Origin: JAGMCF01 sp964398885
Lineage (GTDB): Bacteria > Cloacimonadota > Cloacimonadia > JGIOTU-2
Direction: 5' to 3'
Assembly: GCA_964398885.1 (NCBI GenBank)
Contig: CAYNOU010000003.1
Location: 6,981 to 70,980, forward strand
Length of the DNA: 64,000 bases
The notes under the pieces were generated by a model. The model was not told the DNA's origin, did not search any database, and saw only the letters and a program-made list of their open reading frames with translations. How positions within the stretch are numbered: position 1 is the first letter of the stretch; each line of letters begins with the position of its first letter. A program made the position numbers and the translations under genes. This document shows, piece after piece, positions 8,720 through 18,547 of the stretch.

Positions 8720-11700
8720 TAATGCCTCCAATTTAATATTATTAAACATAAATCATCCTAATTAAAATTGATGTCAAGAAATGCTCCATAAGAACAACTT
8801 AATTTCAACTTATAATGAAATAATCTTGACGGTAAATTATTTTTCGAGAAATTTATCTTTAATCAATAAAATTCAATCTATCGAAAATCAAAATTGTCGT
8901 AGATAGAAAGACAAATTTAAAGAAAAAAGGCACTTATGAAGTATAAAATATTTACGATTTTGTTTTTACTTTTAGCCACTTCTCTATTTGCAAAAGAGAT
9001 AGAAATATCAAGTGATAAAAATATTTTACAACTAACAGGAAGTTTTACAATAAATAATTTTATTTCCAGAAAAGTTAAAGGAGTAGAATATACTCAATTA
9101 GAAATCCCTAACTGTAGTAAAGGTGGAAAGATAGGGGAAGCCGAACTACCTGTATATAGTAAACTTGTAACCTTGCCTGAAACTGGAAATTATGTTCCCA
9201 AAAACTTGAAATACGATTTTAATGAAATCATACTTAACAAAAATATTGTGTTTGTGGGTTGGGAAGATAATAGACAAGTGAAGAATGACTATTACAATAA
9301 AAACGAATGGTTTCCCAAGGAGATTGTAACTATAAGCAAACCCTGTATAATGCGTGGTTATAGATTCTCACAAATTTCAATATCTGCTGTGCAATATAAT
9401 CCTGCTATGAATAAACTAAGAATACTTCGAGATATTAATGCAGAATTTGAAATTGATTATTCACAAGATGAAAATATCATAAAAAAGAGAAGAAAACTAC
9501 CTTCCCAATCTTTTACTAAGATTGCGGAAGAAAATATTTATGGAATAGAACAACCTAAAAGTAATGAGAAAGGAAGCTATTTATTTATCGCACCTGATAA
9601 TTGTGTAACTACATTACAACCACTTTTAAGATGGAAGGGAAAATTAGGATATAAAATAAAGCTTGCTACTATTTCAGAAACTGGCTCTACTAACGATTCA
9701 ATTCGCGATTATCTGCAAAATGCTTATGATACCTGGGAAATTCCACCAGAATTTGTCCTTATTATAGGTGATGTAACAGGTGATATTGTTGTCCCTTCTT
9801 TTTATGTACAAGGTGGGCCATTTTCTCACTGGGATGTTACTGACCATCCTTATACCTTGTTACAAGGAGATGACTATTTTCCGGATATTTTTATTGGAAG
9901 AATTTCTGTGCAAACCTTTCCACAATTGCAGACAGTAATTAGTAAAATTATAAATTATGAGAGTAATCCTTATTTAGGCAAGAATTGGTTTAAAAAGGCT
10001 CTAATGATAAGTTTTGTTTATGATGGTCCCTTGGGTCAGATGTATTCTCATCGGGAAACGAAAATGGCGGTTAGAGAGAAATTATTGGATTTTGGTTATA
10101 CAAAAGTTGATACATTTATTTATCCATACCAATCAGGACAAACTCAACTGGCAAATATGATTAATAATGGCTATTCTTTTATAAATTTTAGAGGATGTGG
10201 CGGTTATAATTATTGGGCACCTTGGTTTGGGGAGGATATATTTAATATTGATGATGTAAATAGTTTAAGCAATGGCTTTATGCTTCCAATGGTAACCAGT
10301 ATAACCTGCGGTGGAGGCAATTTTGCAGCAGAGCATTTCCCTTCTTGCTTTGGTGAAACCTGGCTTATTGCGGGTTCACCTTCTCTCCCAAAAGGAGCAA
10401 TTGGTTTTATCGGTCCCAGTGAACTTGATACTCAAACAGGATGGAATAATTGTAATGATTTGGGTATATATCAGGGAATAACACAGGAAAATCTCTTTCG
10501 TTGTGGAGAAATGCTCTTGCGAGGGAAAATGGAATTATATAATAATTTCCCTCACAACCATGCTTGGGGTGGACCTGAAGATTCTGACCAATTTTATTTT
10601 TATGTTTATAATTTGTTGGGTGACCCGGGACTTGCTATCTGGACAGATATACCCAAAGAAATTGATTTAGCATTCAATAGTGAAATCTTGCATGGGACAA
10701 ATTATCTGGATGTTGAAGTTGAGACTGATGAGATTGAAAAGTCTGGATTTACAATTGCAATTACTAATGACGATAGCTTAATTACAACTGGAATTACAGG
10801 TGAAGATGGTCAGGCAAATGTTCCTGTAATTCTGCCAACAGGCAATTACTTGGTTACCGCTTCCAAATATGGATTTATACCGAAAACCGATACTTTGAAT
10901 GTTATAGAAGGTGATATTATTAGTTTATACAATTATTCATTTACAGACAATATAATTCATGGACAATTGGTAAATCTAAACACCACATTAAAAAATCTGG
11001 GAAACACTACTGCAACGAATGTTCAAATAAAGTTAATATCTAATGATGAGTATATTCAGGTTATCTCCGATAGTGCCTTTACTGATTTCATTCCTGCTGA
11101 CGATACATTTTCTTGTCATTTTCAAGTTCAGATAGGGGATGAGTGGGAAAATGGTTATGAAACTGAGCTATTATTGAATGTTAACTCTACTTTTGGTGAA
11201 GATGATTTCCTGATTCCAGTTGAAGTAAGTTCACCTGAGCTTGTTTTATCCGAATTCATTGTAAATAATCCTGATAGCTGTCTTATTCAGAATGAAACAG
11301 CAGAAGTCTATATCACACTTGTGAACTGTGGAAATTTTGATACTGGTAATTTCAATGCCAATTTAATCAGCTTGAATGATAAGACTGAAGTTATCAGTCC
11401 AAATAGTTCCTATACAAACATCGGTATTAATGGAACGGGCATTAATGAAAATCCATTTCAAATAACTGTAGCATATGTCGTTTCAGGAGAACTTGCTCAA
11501 TTTAAATTAGAAATATTGGATAATCATACTTTGCTCTAGGAACTTACTTTTAGCATTCCAATTGGAATAATAGATGATAACAGCCCGACATTTTGTGAAT
11601 ATGGCTATTATGCTATTGAGAGCAGTGATATAGGTGCTTTTATTCCACCTGTTTATAATTGGATTGAGATTGACCCTCAATATGGTGGTAATGGGAATCT

Positions 11701-13638
11701 TATTGGAGCAGACTATACTACTTCTGATGGTTATATAAAGGTTATTGATTTGCCTTTCCAATTTCAATATTTTGGTAGATTTTACAATAATATCTCAGTT
11801 TGCTCCAATGGTTATCTATCAATGGGTGAAACAAATTTAGTATTTCAAAGGAATAGAACCATTCCTTCTGGAGTTGGACCCAAAGCTATGATTGCACCTT
11901 TCTGGGATGATTTAACAGATGGGAATATGTATACCAACTATGATGCAGATAATCACTACTTTGTAATAGAATGGTCTGAGTGGAGCAATGTTTATAATCC
12001 TGAACTAAAGGAAACATTTGAAGTTATTTTATATGACCCTGAATTTTACGCTACTGCATCAGGAGAAGGTGAAATACTTTTTCAATATAAAGAAATATAC
12101 AATGTTGATCAGGAGGAAAATTATGCTACAGTAGGCATAGAAAACGAATCCCAGACTGATGGATTATTGTTAAGTTATGCTAATATTTGTTCGCCAACAG
12201 CACATCCTTTACAAAATGAAACAGCCATATTATTCACAACCAAAGAAAGTCCTACCATTCCTTATTTAACTGCTGAGCCAGGAGCCGTAACTGTTTCCAT
12301 TCCGTCAGGCACCTCCATTAGCCAAAATATTTCTCTTGTAAATAATGGGGAACCCGGCTCTAGCTTGACTTATACAATCACTCTTTCACATTTCTTCAAA
12401 GGTTCGGGAGTCTTAGATGGGAAAAGCGGAAAAAGTATTGAAAACGATTTCATCATCAGTGTTACAAATGAGTATATTCCTATTATGCCAATGGATATCA
12501 ACTTTTATCTATATCATAATAGTCCTGATAATGAGCCTGTCTATGGGGCAAAGATAGATTTTCCTCCAGGATTCTTTGTAAATAATTCAACAGATATTGG
12601 TCCATTAAGTTATAATAATGAAACAGGTGATGGGGTGGAAGTAAGTTGGGGATTTGATAATGGTGAGGTTTTATCTGCGACAGGAGTTTATGGGTTTATT
12701 GTAAATGTTACCATTGATGAAAGTCATACAGAACCAATTGAGTTGGATTGGTTCATACAGGGTGATGGCACTGGGGCAGAACCTCATACACAAAATGGAA
12801 CAATTACTATAGCACCAACGAGTGATTCTTATCTCTGGTTAACATATCCTAATGGTGGAGAAAAGATGGTCTATGGTTTGGCAGATAGTATAAAATGGCA
12901 ACATTATGGAGATATTGAAGAAGTCAATATAAAACTATCTTTTGATAATGGTTCTACATGGCAAATGTTAGCTGAAGAAGTTGCTAATACTGGATTTTAT
13001 GAATTCATTGTTCCCGGCCCATTATCTGATGATTGCAAAGTCAAAATCAGTTCTATTGATGGGTCTGATTATGATATTTCTGATGATGTATTCCAAATTA
13101 CTGCTTTAAATATTGAATATCCAAATAATGGTGTAATAATGGTCTATAATACCCAGGATACTATAAAGTGGATAGATTGTGGCGGGATTGACAAAGTGAA
13201 TATTGAGTTATCAAGAGATAATGGCTTTATCTGGGAGACGCTTGCCAGTGAGGTTGATAATACTGGTTTTTATGAATTTACTATAACTGGTCCTCCATCA
13301 GATGAATGCAAAATAAAAATAAGCAGTTTAGATGGCCAGATTTTTAATATCTCTTCTGGTTTATTTAGTATAGTTGATTCACCGATTTATTGGATAATTC
13401 CTAATCAAATAACTGGTTCAATTGCTGGAGAGCAAACCAAGGAGATAACCGTAACCATTTCAAGTGAAGGTTTACAAATTGGAACTTATCAAGCTTTTAT
13501 TAAGATTACAACTAATTTAGGTCAGATAGTTGATATACCAGTAACTTTAAATGTAATTGAATCAGATGTAGAGTACAAATCAAAACTTTTTCAGAACTAT
13601 CCCAATCCCTTTAGTCATTCAACAATAATATCTCTTAG

Positions 13639-13740
13639 TTTAGCCACCAGTCTTCGCTACGCTACGCCCCGGCAGGCAGAGAACGCACAAGTAACAATTT
13701 ATAACATAAAAGGGCAACTTATAAAAACTCTCATCCCAAT
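13639..13740 (+). repeat. Sorting-domain segment shared with two paralogs (copy 1)
   Basis: About 100 nt encoding LATSLRYATPRQAENAQ and the following IYNIKGQLIKTLIP is nearly identical to 21368-21510 and 22550-22692. It includes a GC-rich block (CGCTACGCTACGCCCCGG) foreign to the surrounding AT-rich code. Confidence 0.85.
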
Positions 13741-13756
13741 CCCGATAAATCGGGAT
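13739..13756. repeat. TCCCGAT-type palindrome inside a sorting domain
   Basis: ATCCCGATAAATCGGGAT adds the residues INRDD in the loop between the NIKGQ strand and the WDGKDE motif; it replaces the microrepeat present there in the 21 and 22 kb paralogs. Confidence 0.8.
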
Positions 13757-13951
13757 GACAAATTTCAAATGACAAATGTAATTTGGGATGGAAAAGATGA
13801 AAAGGGCAATCCTATAAGTTCAGGCTTATACTTTTATCAACTTAAAATTGGGAATAAAATAATTGATACAAAGAAATGTATTTTGTTAAAATAATTATTG
13901 AGTAATAAGAGTTTAACAATAATAGGTATATCACATAAAATCAAAAATAAT

Positions 13952-13985
13952 ATTTCTTGACTAAAAGAACTAAATTTTAAGAAAT
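13952..13985 (+). promoter_or_regulatory. Conserved leader hairpin before paralog 1
   Basis: ATTTCTT (13952-13958) pairs with AAGAAAT (13979-13985) around TTGACT and an AT-rich loop. The same arrangement, followed by a strong GGGAGG ribosome-binding site and a near-identical start, precedes the paralogs at 15915 and 24987. It may hold the promoter (-35-like TTGACT) or a regulatory hairpin; no good -10 is seen. Confidence 0.45.
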
Positions 13986-14012
13986 AATTAAAAGAAAAAG
14001 GGAGGCTTATCA

Positions 14013-15854
14013 ATGAAAAAGAAAATATTATTCTTGTTTATTGTAATTATATTAATAGGTGCAAAGTTCTCTTTTGCAGAGACAAACATTGCTGTTAAAG
14101 ATACAATTTATCCTCCACCTAATAATTTTGATGCAGTAGAAGGTTGGTATTCTATTCATCTTAGTTGGAATGAACCATCTCAAGGAAATTATAACCTAAT
14201 TGGTTACAATTTATATCGTGAAGATATTGGATTATTATTCTTTTTAAATGACATAACTTATCGATATTATTTTTATAGCGATTATATGGTTTTTTTAGGA
14301 ACAGAATATACATATTGGGTGACAGCAGTATATGAAGAAGGAGAGTCTGAACCATCGAATTCTGATTCAACAATACCTTGGACTAATATTTATTGGTGGG
14401 AGGATTTTGGGATAGATTATCATTTAATGGGTTGGACCGAGGAACCGGATACTTCTAACTGGTATTGGTCACCTGGGTATGCTCGTTTCAACTGGTCACC
14501 TCCGGTAATAAACTTTGACCATTCCCTTATCTCACCTAAATTCATTATTCCTGAATTTTCAACAAGCTGGGAAATAACTTTTTCAATGTATGCCAATGAC
14601 TATCCTGAAGACTCAGGTGAGGTTTTTGAGATTATTATTGTGCATGATTCCTTAGAAGATGTTATCTGGCATTGGGATATGGATGATAATGATGATTGGG
14701 GTAGTCCAGGTGGTACAGATTTTGTATATGAGAGTATAAATCAGTATAATGGAGAATTATGCCAGTTCAAATTCCGAGCCTATGGTGATAGTACTTATAA
14801 TATCAATTATTGGTATATTTATTCGATATCTTCATATATAGAACTCCAGCCAGACTATGGGGCTTTAGTCGGAAGTGTTACAGAAGGTCCGGGATTTCCC
14901 ATTGAAGGTTTTGCTGTTCATGCTGAGGATATCGATTATGGAAGCATATATTATAATGTATTAACAGATGAGAATGGTGAATATGCAATCAACCCAATGT
15001 TACCCGGGATATATTATGTTTTGTTTACGAAAGAAGGATATTCTAATTTTGAGACTATTTTGGAAATACCTCCAGGTGATACTATTACATTGGATCTTAT
15101 TGGTTGTATAGATATTTTAACTGTAATCCCAGAATTTATTGATACAACAATTAATATATATGAAGTTTTTACTACTAACCTAACAGCTAAAAATAATGGG
15201 ATAACACCATTTGATTGGTTTGCTTATATCAATTTTAATAAGGAATTAAATGAAGGTCCAAATTGTATTGAAACATTATCTCTAAAAGAAATGAATAAAT
15301 TTATTTTTAATCCTACTATTCCTTCAAAACACACTCATCAAGATTCTTCCTGGTTATTTATTTATCCAAGTTCTGGGACACTTGAACCAGGAGATAGTTC
15401 TCTCATTGAATTAACATTTGATGGAACTGGTCAAACACAAGGAACAGTCTTAACAGCTGATATTATATTTACCTCTGATCCAGATATTGGCACAGTCATA
15501 ATTCCAGTTACACTAACTATCACAGAATCAGGTGTTGATGATGTTCCTGATATATCTACAAAATTAAATCATAACTTCCCTAATCCATTTAGTACTTCAA
15601 CCACAATTGTATTTAATTTAGCCACGAATTTACACGAAAATACACAAATAATCATTTATAATTTAAAAGGACAATTAGTGAAAATTTTGGAGTGTGGAGA
15701 GTCTCTCTCCACAAAAGCTACGGAGGCACTTTACTCTTTATCCTGGGATGGAAAAGATGAGAATGATAAGCCAGTAAGTTCGGGCATTTATTTCTATCAA
15801 CTTAAAATTGAAGAGGAAATAATTGATACTAAGAAATGTCTTTTATTAAAATAA
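14013..15854 (+). CDS. Secreted FN3/jelly-roll protein with sorting domain (paralog 1 of 3)
   Basis: This 613-aa protein has a signal peptide ending FSFAE. A fibronectin-III-like domain follows (about 30-110, LSWNEPSQGNYNLIGYNLYR), then a jelly-roll or adhesion-like region (about 125-275, GWTEEP to YWYIYSI), a carboxypeptidase-regulatory-like domain (about 285-365, VGSVTEGPGFPIEGF to LTDENGEYAI), an Ig-like spacer, and the C-terminal sorting domain (about 520-613) ending DTKKCLLLK. It is a close paralog of 15915-18485 and 24987-26822, with matching leader DNA. The domains suggest surface adhesion or carbohydrate binding; no catalytic motif is seen. The sorting domain carries a palindrome at 15693-15713. 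Confidence 0.8.
   Translation: MKKKILFLFIVIILIGAKFSFAETNIAVKDTIYPPPNNFDAVEGWYSIHLSWNEPSQGNYNLIGYNLYREDIGLLFFLNDITYRYYFYSDYMVFLGTEYTYWVTAVYEEGESEPSNSDSTIPWTNIYWWEDFGIDYHLMGWTEEPDTSNWYWSPGYARFNWSPPVINFDHSLISPKFIIPEFSTSWEITFSMYANDYPEDSGEVFEIIIVHDSLEDVIWHWDMDDNDDWGSPGGTDFVYESINQYNGELCQFKFRAYGDSTYNINYWYIYSISSYIELQPDYGALVGSVTEGPGFPIEGFAVHAEDIDYGSIYYNVLTDENGEYAINPMLPGIYYVLFTKEGYSNFETILEIPPGDTITLDLIGCIDILTVIPEFIDTTINIYEVFTTNLTAKNNGITPFDWFAYINFNKELNEGPNCIETLSLKEMNKFIFNPTIPSKHTHQDSSWLFIYPSSGTLEPGDSSLIELTFDGTGQTQGTVLTADIIFTSDPDIGTVIIPVTLTITESGVDDVPDISTKLNHNFPNPFSTSTTIVFNLATNLHENTQIIIYNLKGQLVKILECGESLSTKATEALYSLSWDGKDENDKPVSSGIYFYQLKIEEEIIDTKKCLLLK
15693..15713. repeat. Palindrome inside the paralog 1 sorting domain
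   Basis: TGTGGAGAG and CTCTCCACA flank a 3-nt loop, a perfect 9-bp stem that encodes part of CGESLSTK between the NLKGQ strand and WDGKDE. This is the same loop that carries other repeats in the paralogs. Confidence 0.8.
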
Positions 15855-15855
15855 T

Positions 15856-15891
15856 ATTTCTTGACTGTAAAACTTAAATTTTTTAAGAAAT
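15856..15891 (+). promoter_or_regulatory. Conserved leader hairpin before paralog 2
   Basis: ATTTCTT (15856-15862) and AAGAAAT (15885-15891) flank TTGACT, as in the leaders at 13952 and 24930; GGGAGG lies shortly before the ATG at 15915. Confidence 0.45.
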
Positions 15892-15914
15892 AATTAATAC
15901 AAAAAGGGAGGCTT

Positions 15915-18485
15915 ATGATGAAAAGGAAAATATTATTCCTGTTTATTATAATTATATTAATAGGTTCAAAATTCTCTTTTGCTGAGACAAACATTGCTAT
16001 TAAAGATACAATTTTTCCTCCACCTAATAATTTTGTTGCTCAAGGATGGGGATCATGTATCTTCCTAAGCTGGGACCCACCAGATCCTAGTGGATATAAT
16101 CTCCTCGGATATAATCTCTATAGGGATGATATTGGGTATATAGGTTTTATTCCTATAGAGCCAAGAGTATTTATAGATGAGTTAGTCATCATAGGGGTAG
16201 AATATACTTATATGCTGACTGCATTATATGAAGAAGGTGAGTCAGATCCCGTAACAGCTTCAGCAACACCATATCTCTCATGTGGTTGGGAAGAAGATTT
16301 TGTTGTTGATTGGCATTTAACAGGCTGGACAACAGATCCTGTGAGTCCTAATAATTGGGAATGGGATTCTGGTTACGAAGCAGCAAAATTAAACTGGTCA
16401 CCCTCAGTACCCAATTATGATATGTCTTTGATATCTCCACAATTTGTTTTACCTCAAGATTCAACTCATATATTTGATTTAACAATAAATATGTATATAG
16501 ATGATTATAGTGCAGATTCAAGCGAAGTGATGGAAATATGGATAATTCATGATGGACAGGAGACAATGATATTTGAGTGGGATTTGGATGAAAACGATGA
16601 CTGGGGTTCTTCAGGTGGAACAGATTGGGTATATTCCGATATGGATCAATTCGCAGGGGAGACAATTCAATTGAAGTTCCGTTCACATGGTAGCGATACA
16701 TTCAATTTTAATTACTGGTATATTTATATGGTATGGTTTGATTTCATATATATTCCTGATTATGGTGCATTGCAAGGAACAGTTACGGATGGTTCTGGTA
16801 ATCCTCTTGAAAATGTTTCTGTGCATGCTGAAGACAATATAGGAGGAGTTCCATATTACAATGTTTTAACAAATGAAGCTGGTGAATATTCTATAGACAC
16901 TATGATGACTGGAACATATGATATTACTTTTGAATTAGAACACTATAATGTTATGGTTGAAGAAGATGTTGAAATTCTTCCTAATCAAACTACGACACTA
17001 AATATGATAATGACTGCACCTACAATGTCAATATATCCAACTTATATAGATACGAGTATGGTTCCAAATACCCTGCTTACAGTCTATCTGACAATTAGCA
17101 ATGATGGTGATGGACCATTACATTGGTTTGCGAATATTGTATTTCCAGAGTTATTGAAAAGAGATATCCAGAATTTCATAAATGTATCATTCCCCAAAGA
17201 AAAAATAAAATTAGATAACACTCCAATTGATCGTCCAAGTTATGTAGAGGAATGTCCTTATCAAACAACTTCAAATTATCCCCCTACAAAGGATATCTTG
17301 GATTTATTATTTGCGTATGATGTAGATACTCCTTCTGGAGGGATAGGTATAGCAGGAGCAGAATTTGGCAATGGATATTTCTTAGTATCAGAGTGGGGTC
17401 ATTCAAGCAGGAATGTATTCAAGTTTGATGTAAATGGCAACTATATTAGCAGTTGGGAACCGACATGGATACAAGGACCAACAGGCTTAAGAGATATGGC
17501 ATTTGATGGAGAATATTTCTATGGTTCAAATGCAGAAAATACGATATACTCGTTTGATGAAGATGGAAATCTACAAGGCACAATAAATTCACCAGCAGCA
17601 GTAAGATCAATTGCTTATGATGAGGATAATGATGCATTCTGGGTAAATAACTGGAGTTCAGATTTAAAGCTTGTAGATAGGTCAGGTAATGTGCTTAATA
17701 CTATATTCGCACCACCAAGTATGTATGGTTCAGCTTATGATAATATAACACCTGGTGGACCGTATCTCTGGATATTCACAGGCACTTCTACTGGAGCTGG
17801 ATGTCAGGTAGAGCAATATAACCTTAACACCTTAGCTCTTACAGGAGTAAGCCATAGTGTAAGTGGAGATTTTCCTGGCACAATAGCTGGTGGTTTGTTT
17901 GCATCAGGAGATATTGTACCTGGAAGATGGGTACTTGGAGGATTAGCTCAAGGTACACCTGATATCTTGTTCGGTTATGAGCTTGGTTATTGGCCACCTC
18001 CTCCACCTCCAATGCAAGGAATAATAGAAGCTGGACAAAGTTATGATTGGCCACTTAGAATGAATAGTGCTGGTCAAACACCAGGAACAATCTTAACAAC
18101 TGATATTATATTTACATCTGAACCAGATGTGGGCACAATTACTATTCCGGTTACACTTACTATAATAGGATCAGGTGTTGATGATGTTCCTGATATATCT
18201 ACCAAATTAAACCAGAACTATCCTAACCCTTTTAATTCTTCTACAATGATTTCTTTTAATTTAGCCACAAAATCACACGAAAAAGCACAAATAAAAATTT
18301 ATAATATTAAAGGGCAGCTTGTAAAAACTTTTACACCAATGACAAATGACAAATGTCCAATGACTACAATTGAATGGGACGGCAAAGATGAAAATGGCAA
18401 ACCAGTAAGTTCAGGTATTTATTTTTATAGACTAAAGATAGGTGATAAAGTTATAGATACCAAAAGGTGTTTGCTTTTGAGATGA
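15915..18485 (+). CDS. Secreted FN3/jelly-roll protein with extra propeller-like domain (paralog 2)
   Basis: This 856-aa protein has the same architecture as its neighbours at 14013 and 24987: signal peptide, FN3-like domain (LSWDPPDPSGYNLLGYNLYR), jelly-roll region (GWTTDPVSPNNWEWDSGYEA), carboxypeptidase-regulatory-like domain (LQGTVTDGSGNPLENVSV), and sorting domain ending DTKRCLLLR. It differs by about 245 extra residues (roughly 457-705) made of short blades such as RDMAFDGEYFYGSN and RSIAYDEDNDAFWVNN, which look like a beta-propeller. The insertion ends in a PPPPPP linker. A strong ribosome-binding site (GGGAGG) is present; two ATG codons are adjacent (15915, 15918). Confidence 0.8.
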   Translation: MMKRKILFLFIIIILIGSKFSFAETNIAIKDTIFPPPNNFVAQGWGSCIFLSWDPPDPSGYNLLGYNLYRDDIGYIGFIPIEPRVFIDELVIIGVEYTYMLTALYEEGESDPVTASATPYLSCGWEEDFVVDWHLTGWTTDPVSPNNWEWDSGYEAAKLNWSPSVPNYDMSLISPQFVLPQDSTHIFDLTINMYIDDYSADSSEVMEIWIIHDGQETMIFEWDLDENDDWGSSGGTDWVYSDMDQFAGETIQLKFRSHGSDTFNFNYWYIYMVWFDFIYIPDYGALQGTVTDGSGNPLENVSVHAEDNIGGVPYYNVLTNEAGEYSIDTMMTGTYDITFELEHYNVMVEEDVEILPNQTTTLNMIMTAPTMSIYPTYIDTSMVPNTLLTVYLTISNDGDGPLHWFANIVFPELLKRDIQNFINVSFPKEKIKLDNTPIDRPSYVEECPYQTTSNYPPTKDILDLLFAYDVDTPSGGIGIAGAEFGNGYFLVSEWGHSSRNVFKFDVNGNYISSWEPTWIQGPTGLRDMAFDGEYFYGSNAENTIYSFDEDGNLQGTINSPAAVRSIAYDEDNDAFWVNNWSSDLKLVDRSGNVLNTIFAPPSMYGSAYDNITPGGPYLWIFTGTSTGAGCQVEQYNLNTLALTGVSHSVSGDFPGTIAGGLFASGDIVPGRWVLGGLAQGTPDILFGYELGYWPPPPPPMQGIIEAGQSYDWPLRMNSAGQTPGTILTTDIIFTSEPDVGTITIPVTLTIIGSGVDDVPDISTKLNQNYPNPFNSSTMISFNLATKSHEKAQIKIYNIKGQLVKTFTPMTNDKCPMTTIEWDGKDENGKPVSSGIYFYRLKIGDKVIDTKRCLLLR

Positions 18486-18547
18486 TAAAATATTACTAGG
18501 CACTTTCCCTGAAATGTCCATTTATAATTAAAGGATATTAGTAATAA

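Larger units (their letters stand above)
8936..13894 (+). pseudogene. C25 peptidase-like secreted protein interrupted by one in-frame TAG
   Basis: One 1652-codon reading frame is broken by a single amber codon at 11537-11539; the frame stays open on both sides and homology-like content continues across it. The first part has a signal peptide, a gingipain-type propeptide-like region, and a C25-like domain (about residues 210-595: FLFIAP-like strand, YFPDIFIGRISV, FRGCGGYNYW, TSITCGGGNFA, LLGDPGLAIW) followed by Ig-like domains. In FRGCGG a Cys replaces the His expected in the YxGHG motif, while the nucleophile-like Cys in SITC is kept. The second part has Ig-like and Ser-Thr-rich repeats (two copies of YPNxGxxMVY..D.IKW) and a sorting domain with two palindromic insertions, ending DTKKCILLK. 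TAG is an ordinary stop elsewhere here, so this is a nonsense mutation, sequencing error or readthrough case. Confidence 0.8.

Noticed and set aside
11537..11539. Recoding of TAG as an amino acid throughout the genome
   Set aside because: Ordinary genes here (for example those ending at 1759, 28041, 29533 and 41157) end in TAG, so TAG is a normal stop; at most this one site is special.
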